In this document: one piece after another, positions 51,801 to 58,741 of the stretch
Numbering within the stretch: the first letter of the stretch is position 1
Layout of the letters: every line of letters starts with the position of its first letter
Source of the DNA: JACMLX01 sp040384325
Lineage (GTDB): Bacteria > Gemmatimonadota > Gemmatimonadetes > Gemmatimonadales > Gemmatimonadaceae
DNA length: 64,000 bases
Direction: 5' to 3'
Assembly (NCBI GenBank): GCA_040384325.1
Contig: JAZKJL010000005.1
Location: 868,001-932,000 of the forward strand
Notes under the pieces: model-generated
What the model was told of the DNA's origin: nothing
What the model saw: only the letters and a program-made list of their open reading frames with translations
Databases searched by the model: none
Made by a program: the position numbers and the translations under genes

Positions 51801-52264
51801 GTGTGTTCGGTGCGCTGGCCATCACCGGCATGACCATCAACCTGATGTCGCTGATCGGCGTGATCCTGCTGGCGGGCATCGTCGCCAAGAACGCCATCCT
51901 GCTGATCGACTTCGCGAAGTGGCAGCGTGAGGAGGCGGGTGTGTCCCTGCGCACCGCCCTGATCGAAGCCGGCGCGATCCGGTTGCGTCCGATCCTGATG
52001 ACCACGTTCGCGCTGGTGGCCGGCATGTTGCCGATCGCCCTCGGCACGGGCGAAGGCGCCGACTTCCGCAAGCCGCTCGGTGTGGCAGTGATCGGCGGCG
52101 TGATCACGTCCACCATCCTGACGCTGATCGTGGTGCCGACGATCTACGAGATCCTGGACGGTGTGCGATCGTTCTTCGGCAAGCGGCTCGGCTTCAGCAC
52201 GCCGATGACCGGCGAGCACCCGGTGCCGAAGGGCGTGATGCCGCAGCCGGTGATGGGCGACTGA
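48899..52264 (+). CDS. RND-family efflux permease (HAE1-like) with an extra hydrophobic insertion
   Basis: The 1121-residue protein has the RND order: first membrane helix (IKRPLITVVAMLVLLV), porter loops, and helices with GIALPVSVVASFLAVYAFGFTLNTMSLLGL and the proton-relay aspartates in LIDDAIVVREN near residue 400. The repeat follows after about residue 620 (FFPGEDNSELNVKIETPPG), and the second helix set ends with VILLAGIVAKNAILLIDFA. Homologues are about 1030-1050 residues. The excess is near residues 549-615, where two added hydrophobic stretches (FIGFGIAIGLVLVGVW and VAGGVAFLVIGVISIGAL) are inserted between helix 7 and the second porter loop. It pumps hydrophobic compounds out using the proton gradient. 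Substrate unknown. Confidence 0.94.
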   Translation: MWISDFAIKRPLITVVAMLVLLVSGLFAYARLQTDEFPEVSPPVVLTTIVYPGASPDQVEREVLDQVEEAITGISGVDKVQGEARDGFATIVTFFIFGKNMQEATTEIRDAINLKRNDLPAEMKEPVLQKFNPTDLPVVQIAMSSKTLTAPQLTLLADPGVTRELRSIGGVAKVDVVGGVKREMMVELRPAALQANNVSVTEVVAALQQQNLAVPVGSLTGVLDERTIRLRGRLEDVQDFGNIAVAQRGSQLIRLSQVADIRDGTEEQRTLALLDGVEAVGLQVTKSTGYSTTEVTGKVVEAIERIQKRLPPGVELKVIKDSGKRVAASVSNVQGTLIEGALLTVLVVFLFLNSWRSTVITGIALPVSVVASFLAVYAFGFTLNTMSLLGLSLAIGILIDDAIVVRENIVRHVEMGKDHMTAAREGTAEIGLAVAATTFSIVAVFVPIAFLKAEAGQWFKPLALTIACSVLVSLFVSFSLDPMLSAYWPDPHVPEDKKWWITRMLDKFNNWFNRQTARYRGVIAWALDHRLAMVILALGVFFSAFALPISGFIGFGIAIGLVLVGVWLDTRKSLPLVARVAGGVAFLVIGVISIGALPPMMERALGVDRGRAVLDFGKVGVSFFPGEDNSELNVKIETPPGSNLDYMRLKVLEAVKIARTYPEAMFTFTTIGGASGAVDAGNVYVKLSPKSERRSNGQRSADEVAAQFRVDMARIGGAVASVYTNDFNGDQKQIQLQLRGDDARTLQTYAEKLLPRVAAVKGAVDVSLSTKGQKPELTVQVDRGLASSLGVSVGSVAQSLRPAFAGVEAGDWVDPMGETRKVRVRFTPESRERLVDLTNLPLVIPGRDGAPSTTLPLGQLATVEAGLGPSIISHLDRDKLVTIQANVAGRANSDVLADINAVMAAEPLPPGVELSQGGDAEGQQEVFTSIFAALGIAIVLMYMILVLQFGSFLDPIAILVSLPLSLVGVFGALAITGMTINLMSLIGVILLAGIVAKNAILLIDFAKWQREEAGVSLRTALIEAGAIRLRPILMTTFALVAGMLPIALGTGEGADFRKPLGVAVIGGVITSTILTLIVVPTIYEILDGVRSFFGKRLGFSTPMTGEHPVPKGVMPQPVMGD

Positions 52265-52285
52265 TCGCTGCGGTCGTGCGCGGTG

Positions 52286-52320
52286 CCAGAGGGGCGGACC
52301 AGTGTGGTCCGCCCCTCTGG
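52286..52320 (+). terminator. Hairpin terminator after the efflux operon
   Basis: CCAGAGGGGCGGACCA and TGGTCCGCCCCTCTGG form a perfect 16-bp stem around a three-base GTG loop, 21 nt after the RND stop. It lacks a clear U-tract. Confidence 0.8.
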
Positions 52321-52387
52321 CGTTGCGCCGCGTGTCACGTCAGCGAATGTCGACCCGCGAGACGAAACCGAATGCATCCGGCCTCGT

Positions 52388-53593
52388 ATGCCCGGCATGA
52401 TCAAACATCCGATTCTCGGCGTCGCGCTCTGCCTCGCCACTTGCGCGGAGACGTCGCACGCGCAGACGGCGATCGACACCCCGGTTCGGCGCACGCTGGA
52501 CAGCACGATCGCGAAGGCCGTCACCGACGCCGGCATCGTCGGGCTCGCGACTGCCGTGGTCGTCGATGGGCAGATCGTCTGGGCGCGCGCGCACGGGTAC
52601 GCCGATCGTGAGGCCGGCGTGTTGCTCACGACGGCGACGGTGATGAATCTCGCGTCCGTCAGCAAGACCACGATCGGCGTGACCATGATGCGGCTGGTGG
52701 CCGACGGACGGCTCGGACTCGACCAAGACATCAATCGCTACCTGCCGTTCACCGTCATCAATCCGCACCAGCCGAAGGTGCCGATCACGCTGCGTCACCT
52801 TGCGACGCACACGTCAGGCATCGTCGATCGCGAGGACTTCTACACCAGCCTGTACCGCAAAGTAGGCGAACCTGTCATGTCGCTCGATGCCCTGCTGCGG
52901 TCGTACCTCGTGGTCGGCGGTGCGAACTACAGTCCGGACAACTTTCTCAAGGTCGCTCCCGGCAAGTCGCGCGACTACTCGAACCTTGCGGCGACACTGG
53001 CGGCGTACATCGTGGAGCGGGCGGTGGGCGAATCGTTCGACGCGCACACGCGCCGCGTGATCTTCGAGCCACTTGGCATGAGGTCAGCGGGATGGAATCG
53101 CACGCAGGTCCATGGCAGGCCGCACTCGCAATTGTACGTGCAGGACAGTGCGTCGACGACTCGCGTCGCACCCTACGACATCGTCTCGTACCCGGACGGT
53201 GGGCTGCAGATGTCGGTGGAAGATCTCGCGCGCTACTTCGCGATGCTGCTGAATCACGGTGCGCAGGGCAGAGTGCGGATCATCGACAGCGCGGCGCTGG
53301 CCGAGATGCAGCGATTCCAGTGGACCGCGGCGAACAAGCCGGAGAATTACGAACTGACCGAAGGCAACACGGGATTGTTCTGGCGGACCAAGTTCAATGG
53401 CGAACGCGTCGGGCACGGCGGGAACGATCCTGGTGTGAGTGTGGACATGCTGACGGATGCCAAGGGCCGCGTGGGGATCATCATGATGTCGAATACCTCG
53501 CCATTCGGGCGTGCGAACCGGCATTTGCAGACGGTCATGGACGCCCTGACCCGTTTCGGTGATGGGATCGCAATCGAGACGGGTCGTCGTTAA
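52388..53593 (+). CDS. Secreted serine hydrolase (class C beta-lactamase/DD-peptidase fold)
   Basis: The ATG at 52388 gives 401 residues (an ATG three codons on is equally good) with a signal peptide ending ETSHAQ. The active-site motifs are SVSKTT (SxxK) near residue 90, YSN near 197 and HGGND near 343, which takes the place of the KTG triad. The family includes class C beta-lactamases, esterases and D-aminopeptidases, and a true beta-lactamase cannot be told from the others by sequence. It stands alone after the terminator of the efflux operon, and its link with that operon is only positional. Confidence 0.88.
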   Translation: MPGMIKHPILGVALCLATCAETSHAQTAIDTPVRRTLDSTIAKAVTDAGIVGLATAVVVDGQIVWARAHGYADREAGVLLTTATVMNLASVSKTTIGVTMMRLVADGRLGLDQDINRYLPFTVINPHQPKVPITLRHLATHTSGIVDREDFYTSLYRKVGEPVMSLDALLRSYLVVGGANYSPDNFLKVAPGKSRDYSNLAATLAAYIVERAVGESFDAHTRRVIFEPLGMRSAGWNRTQVHGRPHSQLYVQDSASTTRVAPYDIVSYPDGGLQMSVEDLARYFAMLLNHGAQGRVRIIDSAALAEMQRFQWTAANKPENYELTEGNTGLFWRTKFNGERVGHGGNDPGVSVDMLTDAKGRVGIIMMSNTSPFGRANRHLQTVMDALTRFGDGIAIETGRR

Positions 53594-53724
53594 TGCGCCG
53601 GGCATTGCCGGTGGAGGGCCGGCGCGGAATGACAATGCGCCCGGCGTTCCTCGCCACCGTTCGCCGGGCGTGACGTCGCGGATAGATTTTCGCGAACTCG
53701 CTTCCGCCTCCCTCTCCGATCTAC

Positions 53725-54393
53725 ATGCCCGTCCGCGCCGCCGTCCCGTGGGTCGCACCATTCGCGCTGTTCATGGTGCTGCTCGCCGCGCTCAAGCCAC
53801 TCGGCATTCCGCAGCCGTGGAACGCCGCGCTCTGGATCGTGCTGCTGGTGGCGGCCCTGCTGGTATTCAGCCGCGACGTGATCGAGCTGGTCCCGAAACA
53901 CCTGCTGATGTCCACCGCGGTCGGCATCGGGGTATTCATGCTCTGGATCGCCCCCGAGGCGCTGTTCCCGGGATGGCGCACACACTGGCTGTTCGACAAC
54001 TCGGTGGTGGGTCACCCGACGGCGGGGCTGTCGGCCGCGGAGCGCGGAGACGTGCTCACCCTCTGGCTCCGTGCGGCGCGTGCGGTGCTGCTGGTGCCGA
54101 TCCTCGAGGAGCTGTTCTGGCGCGGGTGGCTGCCGCGCGCAGTGGATTCGTTCGACGACTTCCGCAAGCGTCCGCTGGGCAGCTTCACCACGCTGTCGTT
54201 CTGGGCCACCGCGCTGCTCTTCGCCAGTGAGCATGGATCGTACTGGGAAGTGGGGCTGCTGTGTGGCGTGATCTACAATCTCTGGATGGCGAAGACCCGC
54301 TCAATCGCCGACCTCATCTGGACCCATGCCGTCACCAACGGCTGCTTGTCCGCGTACGTGGTGTTCGCGGACCAATGGCAATACTGGGCCTAG
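53725..54393 (+). CDS. CPBP-family intramembrane metalloprotease (CAAX-protease related)
   Basis: The 222-residue protein is hydrophobic with about six membrane helices. The CPBP motifs are LEELFWRGWLPR (EExxxR) near residue 127, FASEHGSYWEVGLLCGVIYN (FxxxH) near 170 and WTHAVTN near 205. Such proteins are intramembrane proteases related to the eukaryotic Rce1 prenyl protease, and some bacterial ones act in bacteriocin self-immunity or processing. No bacteriocin gene is present nearby. The ATG at 53725 is used because it precedes the first helix. It is followed 64 nt later by the AIM24 gene. Confidence 0.9.
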   Translation: MPVRAAVPWVAPFALFMVLLAALKPLGIPQPWNAALWIVLLVAALLVFSRDVIELVPKHLLMSTAVGIGVFMLWIAPEALFPGWRTHWLFDNSVVGHPTAGLSAAERGDVLTLWLRAARAVLLVPILEELFWRGWLPRAVDSFDDFRKRPLGSFTTLSFWATALLFASEHGSYWEVGLLCGVIYNLWMAKTRSIADLIWTHAVTNGCLSAYVVFADQWQYWA

Positions 54394-54457
54394 CTCGCGT
54401 CTCGTCTACCAGCGGTGGTTCGCAGCACACTGATCGTCTCCCTCCACAGGATCGCAC

Positions 54458-55246
54458 ATGCGCAAGGCTGATGAAATCGACTATCGCCTGATCGGCGATG
54501 ACCTGCAGGCCGTGATCGTCACCCTCGACCCGGGCGAGGCCGTGACCGCCGAGGCGGGCGCGATGATGTACATGGAGGACGGCATTCGCCCGATCACCAC
54601 GCTCGATCCGAACAACGAAGGCGGCGGCCTGCTCGGCAAGCTGATGGGCGGTGCCAAGCGGGTGATCTCGGGCGACTCGTTCATGATGACCGTCTTCATC
54701 AACGAATCGCACCAGCGCCGTGACGTGGCGTTCGCCAGCCCGTTCCCGGGCAAGATCCAGGCGATCAACGTGCTGGATTGGGGCGGCACGATCATCGCCC
54801 AGCGCGACGCGTTCCTGGCCGGCGCGCGCGGCCTCGACGTCAGCATCGCATTACAGCGGAAGATCGGCGCCGGCTTCTTCGGCGGTGAAGGGTTCGTGCT
54901 GCAGAAGATCAGTGGCGACGGCCTCGCGTTCCTGCACGCATCGGGCACGCTGGTGCAGCGCGACCTGCAGCCGGGCGAAGTGCTGCGGGTGGACACCGGC
55001 TGCTTCGTCGCGATGCAGCCGAGCGTGGAGTACGACATCGAGATGGTGAAGGGCATCAAGACGGCGCTGTTCGGCGGCGAAGGCCTGTTCTACGTTCGCC
55101 TGCGTGGCCCCGGCCGGGTGGTGCTGCAGACGCTGCCGTTCTCGCGCCTCGCCGACCGCATCATCGCCGCCGCACCGGCCGGTCGCACCGGTGGCGGTTC
55201 ACGCGGCACCATCGGCTCGCTCGGCGCACTGCTCGGCGACGAGTAG
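54458..55246 (+). CDS. AIM24/TIGR00266-family protein
   Basis: The 262-residue protein is glycine-rich and matches the AIM24-like family of bacteria: AVTAEAGAMMYMEDGI near residue 30, GGGLLGKLMGGAKRVISGDSFMMTVF near 50, GEGFVLQKISGDGLAFLHASG, and PGEVLRVDTGCFVAMQPSVEYDIEMVKGIKTALFGGEG near residue 190. The fold is a double beta-sheet like that of tubby-like or trypsin-inhibitor proteins. Mitochondrial AIM24 helps maintain inner-membrane cristae; the bacterial function is unknown. The gene is convergent with the racemase-like gene, with only nine bases between them. Confidence 0.9.
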   Translation: MRKADEIDYRLIGDDLQAVIVTLDPGEAVTAEAGAMMYMEDGIRPITTLDPNNEGGGLLGKLMGGAKRVISGDSFMMTVFINESHQRRDVAFASPFPGKIQAINVLDWGGTIIAQRDAFLAGARGLDVSIALQRKIGAGFFGGEGFVLQKISGDGLAFLHASGTLVQRDLQPGEVLRVDTGCFVAMQPSVEYDIEMVKGIKTALFGGEGLFYVRLRGPGRVVLQTLPFSRLADRIIAAAPAGRTGGGSRGTIGSLGALLGDE

Positions 55247-55255
55247 CGCCGCTCA

Positions 55256-55954
55256 CTATCGCGGCGCGACGTCCTCGATGGTGCGGCGTCCTGCGGCCAG
55301 TTCGGCCAGCAGGGCCACGTGTACATCGAGGGCGTCGATCACCCGGTAGCCGGGTGCGTGGCCGTCGAAGGCGAGTCCGAGGTCGGTGCCCGCGAGCACG
55401 ATCGCGTCGGCACCCTGATCACGCACCATGCGATGTCCGGCATCGAACATCAGCGCACGTTGCGCGTCGGTACAGGCGCCACTGAGCGCGATGTCGGTGT
55501 ACGTCTGTCCCAGCCGCTCGATGTCGTCGTCACATGCCACCGCCTCCGTGCGGCGGAGCTGTCCGTAGAGGCGCGTCCGCATCACGACGCGGGTGCCGAG
55601 CAAGCCGACCCGCGTCAGCCCCTGACTGACGAAGTGTTCGTCCAGCGGCGCGACGGCCGACACCAGCGGCAGCGGCGAGATCCGCACCGTCTCGTCGAAA
55701 CAGAAATGCCCACCGAGTGAGGTGATGGCGGCGCAATCGGCCCCCGCCGCCTTCAGGCGATGCAACAGCCGCGCGTACGAACTGGCCTGCTCGGCACGCT
55801 GATCGGCGAGGTTGTTGCGGATCAGTTCCTGCACATCGGCGTGGACGATCGTCAGTTCGAGCGGCGCATCCAGCTCACGCATGCGGGCGGTCAGGCGCTG
55901 GTAGTAGACGACCGTCGCAGCGGGGCCGATGCCGCCGATCAATCCGATGTGCAT
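55256..55954 (-). CDS. Aspartate/glutamate racemase-family protein lacking the canonical cysteines
   Basis: The 232-residue protein starts MHIGLIGGIGPAATVVYYQRL, the typical start of the Asp/Glu racemase family. In active racemases the two catalytic cysteines lie in a CNT motif and in a GCTE motif. Here the first site reads ITSLGGHFC, with threonine in place of the cysteine and another cysteine at the end. The second reads LAGTDLGLAF, with glycine in place of the cysteine. The fold appears intact, so the protein may catalyse another reaction or only bind ligand. The change is shared, as far as is known, by a subgroup of the family with the same TS..GHFC pattern. It is not in an operon with its neighbours. 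Confidence 0.8.
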   Translation of the reverse strand: MHIGLIGGIGPAATVVYYQRLTARMRELDAPLELTIVHADVQELIRNNLADQRAEQASSYARLLHRLKAAGADCAAITSLGGHFCFDETVRISPLPLVSAVAPLDEHFVSQGLTRVGLLGTRVVMRTRLYGQLRRTEAVACDDDIERLGQTYTDIALSGACTDAQRALMFDAGHRMVRDQGADAIVLAGTDLGLAFDGHAPGYRVIDALDVHVALLAELAAGRRTIEDVAPR

Positions 55955-56002
55955 GTGTTCACCGTTCTCGAGGCTGGAGCAGCAAGGTATTCCTGGCGCG
56001 GC

Positions 56003-57919
56003 TCAGTGCACCCGAAGCGGCAACGAGGCCAGCAGGGCACCGGACGATGCCGACACCGTGAAACGATAGTCGCCCCGCGCTGACGGCGTGAAGGTGAAAT
56101 CGAAGGTTTCGCCGTTTCCCATCTGCTGCATGGCCGGTCGTTGCGTGTTCATGGGCGCCGGCAACGGCATGCCATCCTTCGCGATCGGCTGCCAGGAGAG
56201 CAGCGTCGAGTCGCGCAGCAGCCGGGCGATCATGTTGGGGCGGAACGTGTGGATGTTCACCAGGCGGAACCGGTAGCGTGTGCCCACGCGCAGGTCCAGC
56301 GCCGGTGGTGCAGCGCTGCCGTTGATGAACACGCGGCTGGCGTGTTCCGCCTCGCGACGCGGCACGCTGATCAGCAGCGGGATGTCGGTGGCCGGATCGT
56401 ATCGCGACAGCGAATCGACCACGATCAACACTCCCGACAACCCTGCCTGCTGCTGCCGCACTTCATCGGCGTGCGGGTGGTAGATGAACGTGCCCGCGCG
56501 TGGTGGCGTGAACCGCGCCTCGAACGAGTCCCGCGGCGCGATCGCGGGCGTCAGCCGCGTCCCGGCGCCGCTGTAGTCCACCACGCCGTCGTAGTAGCTC
56601 TCCAGTTCGATGCCGTGCCAGTGCACGGCCGTCGCCTCCGGGATGGCATTCACGACCGTGATGCCGACCGGTTGCCCGCGCTGCAGGACCATCACGGGAC
56701 CTGGCAAGGTGGGACGCGCCACGGCGCCCGTCGTCCGTCCTTCCTGCAACACGTAGCCGTAGGCGGGTTCGGCGTCCGTGCCTCCGCTGTCCACGGCGGC
56801 GATCAGGCGAAGGCGACGGCGTGCTGCGGTCGCCACCGCGTTCCGTGCCTCGCGGCCGCGCACCGTGATGCCCATCACCAGGCCGCCCATCATCTCCATC
56901 GCATGGTTCTGCACGTGCAACTGGTGTTCGGCCGGGATCGCAGTGCCGTCGAGTGGCCGGTTGCGGAGCACGTGGTAGTTGTCGTGGCAGTGGAACATCC
57001 AGTTGCCCGTCCGCTCGGGCACCCACGTGATGGCGATCGTGCGTCCGGCGATGAGGCGCTCGGTGACGACCATCTGTGGCGGCGCGGTGGTGCGCGCTGC
57101 GGCATGGACACTGTCCACCGATCCATCACCGCGCGCGTCCACGCTGAAGTAGAAGCCATGCAGGTGCATCGGGTGGGTGGCGGCGCTGGTGTTGATGACG
57201 CGAAAGCGCACACTGTCGCCGAGGTCGTACGTGAGGCGCTCGGTATTCGGCCACGCCTTCCCGTTGACGGCGAATCGCAGCAGGTCCGTACGACCGACAG
57301 CACCGTTGGCGGGAAGGGTCGGATGCCACATCGACAGCACCAGCACCCTGTCGTTCACGCGTCGTGGGGCGGTGCGCGGATCGATCACGAAGGCGCCGCT
57401 CAGCACCGCGTCCATCGCGCGCGCCGACGCGGTGATCGCGGGGCGCGACGGCGCGGTGGTGCCGGTGTAGTAATACGTGCCGGGTGCGCCGGCCGTGAAC
57501 TGCACTCGGCGCGTCGCGCCGGGCAGGATCAGCAACGAGTCGGTGGCATCGTGGACACCGCGCGTGGAGAGGCCGCGCACCAGCACCGTGTCGGAGGCCA
57601 GCGTGTTGTGGACCGATGCCTCGATGACGGTGCCTTCCACCACGCGCAACAGCGGCCCTGGTGCTTGCAATGTCTTCCCGACCTCCGCGAACGCGTGGAC
57701 CACCAGGCCGGGATCGTTCGCGCCATCCGGACGCCACTCACCGCGGCGGACCTCGAGCGCGACAGTGAGCGTGCCGCCCACGAGCACGCCGGCCGGCGTG
57801 CGATTGGTGTTGGCGGCGACCGCAGGGGCGGCGCCGACAGGCGCCGGCGTCGCGTGGTGCCACCTGATCGCAGGGCCGAGCAGTGCGAGGGCGGCGGCGG
57901 TGACGATGGGGACGCGCAC
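56003..57919 (-). CDS. Multicopper oxidase-family protein with reversed motif order
   Basis: The GTG at 57919, behind GAGGGAAC, gives 638 residues with a signal-like start; a frame to 57994 adds 25 residues without a family match. Four cupredoxin-like domains can be seen. The first, near 45-180, keeps the beta pattern but lacks copper-binding histidines. The second holds HPMHLHG near residue 249 and HCHDNYH near 310, motifs that usually lie at the C-terminus. The third holds HWHGIELES near residue 433 and YHPHADE near 481, which usually lie at the N-terminus. The fourth has no ligands. All eight histidines of the trinuclear site are present, in a permuted order. Whether it is an active oxidase is unknown. 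Confidence 0.85.
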   Translation of the reverse strand: MRVPIVTAAALALLGPAIRWHHATPAPVGAAPAVAANTNRTPAGVLVGGTLTVALEVRRGEWRPDGANDPGLVVHAFAEVGKTLQAPGPLLRVVEGTVIEASVHNTLASDTVLVRGLSTRGVHDATDSLLILPGATRRVQFTAGAPGTYYYTGTTAPSRPAITASARAMDAVLSGAFVIDPRTAPRRVNDRVLVLSMWHPTLPANGAVGRTDLLRFAVNGKAWPNTERLTYDLGDSVRFRVINTSAATHPMHLHGFYFSVDARGDGSVDSVHAAARTTAPPQMVVTERLIAGRTIAITWVPERTGNWMFHCHDNYHVLRNRPLDGTAIPAEHQLHVQNHAMEMMGGLVMGITVRGREARNAVATAARRRLRLIAAVDSGGTDAEPAYGYVLQEGRTTGAVARPTLPGPVMVLQRGQPVGITVVNAIPEATAVHWHGIELESYYDGVVDYSGAGTRLTPAIAPRDSFEARFTPPRAGTFIYHPHADEVRQQQAGLSGVLIVVDSLSRYDPATDIPLLISVPRREAEHASRVFINGSAAPPALDLRVGTRYRFRLVNIHTFRPNMIARLLRDSTLLSWQPIAKDGMPLPAPMNTQRPAMQQMGNGETFDFTFTPSARGDYRFTVSASSGALLASLPLRVH

Positions 57920-58070
57920 GTTCCCTCGGGGTCCGGGACGACGGCATCGCTGGCCGAACGGTCGACACGTCGATGCTAAATCGCCGTCGCGCACCTCGCC
58001 AGCCGAGCCGCATCGACCGCCGGCGATTGGCGATCGATGCAGCTCATTCGCGCTGACGGTCCGGTCGTGC

Positions 58071-58595
58071 TCAGTGCGCGAGCGTGATCGTTCCGTCCAT
58101 CACACCGGTCGAGAGTCCGGTGGCCTGCGTCACGCGGCGAACGACGGTCAGTGTGCCGGTGGCTCCGGCGAAGCGACCCGTGCCGCCGGTGACGGTCACG
58201 GTCTCGGTGACGGTCGCGATGCCGCTGGCGAGCACGGCACTCCCCGAGACCGTGGCGGAGAGCATGTCACCATTCGCCGCCGTGTAGATGGCGGTGCCGG
58301 CGCCGGTCGCGGTGATGAGGTTGAGCGTGAAGGTTCCCGCCACGGTGAAGCGCCCGAGGTGGGTCGCGATGCCTTCACCGTCGATCCGACGCACGATGAT
58401 CGGCGAGCCGGGCTGCGGTGCGCCGACCTCCGCGGCGTTCAGGGTGCCGTGGATCGTCTTCGACCGCGTGTGTTCTTTGTGGTCCAGAGAGACCCGCTGG
58501 GTGTCCATCGACGCCGTGGGCGTGCGATCGCCGTCCGGGCTGCAGCCGACCAGGATCGCGGCGACGAAGAGCAGGGGAAATCCGGATACGCGCAT
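58071..58595 (-). CDS. Lipoprotein of unknown function with a beta-rich domain
   Basis: The ATG at 58595 behind AGGAG gives 174 residues; a frame to 58661 adds 22 that do not look like a signal. The signal ends LLFVAAILVGC, a lipobox. The mature protein is beta-rich and contains VTGGTGRFAGATGTLTV near residue 145, a pattern seen in barrel-like proteins related to allene oxide cyclase. The middle part HGTLNAAEVGAP and GEGIATHLGRFTVAGTF has no firm match. No function is proposed. It is divergent from the BTAD regulator and lies downstream of nothing obvious. Confidence 0.6.
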   Translation of the reverse strand: MRVSGFPLLFVAAILVGCSPDGDRTPTASMDTQRVSLDHKEHTRSKTIHGTLNAAEVGAPQPGSPIIVRRIDGEGIATHLGRFTVAGTFTLNLITATGAGTAIYTAANGDMLSATVSGSAVLASGIATVTETVTVTGGTGRFAGATGTLTVVRRVTQATGLSTGVMDGTITLAH

Positions 58596-58741
58596 GGTGA
58601 ACTCCTGTAGAAAGTGAACTCCTGGCAGCCGGGGGCGATCGGGACGGTCCGAGTCGCCCACCGGCGTGAGCGGGAGGTAGGTAGTGCGCAGTGGTCAACC
58701 GGCGGTTATTTCCCGGTGAATTCCCCTGTCGAGGCGTCTCC

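Noticed and set aside
46039..52264. A secondary-metabolite cluster near the efflux operon
   Set aside because: No synthase, carrier protein or tailoring enzyme is next to it. TetR-TolC-MFP-RND is a standard export operon.
53725..54393. A bacteriocin immunity system around the CPBP protease
   Set aside because: No small leader-bearing peptide, radical-SAM enzyme or dedicated ABC exporter is nearby. The neighbour is AIM24.
56141..57979. A 612-codon open frame on the plus strand opposite the multicopper oxidase
   Set aside because: It is rich in Arg and His with no domain pattern, while the minus frame has copper motifs; it is an antisense shadow.
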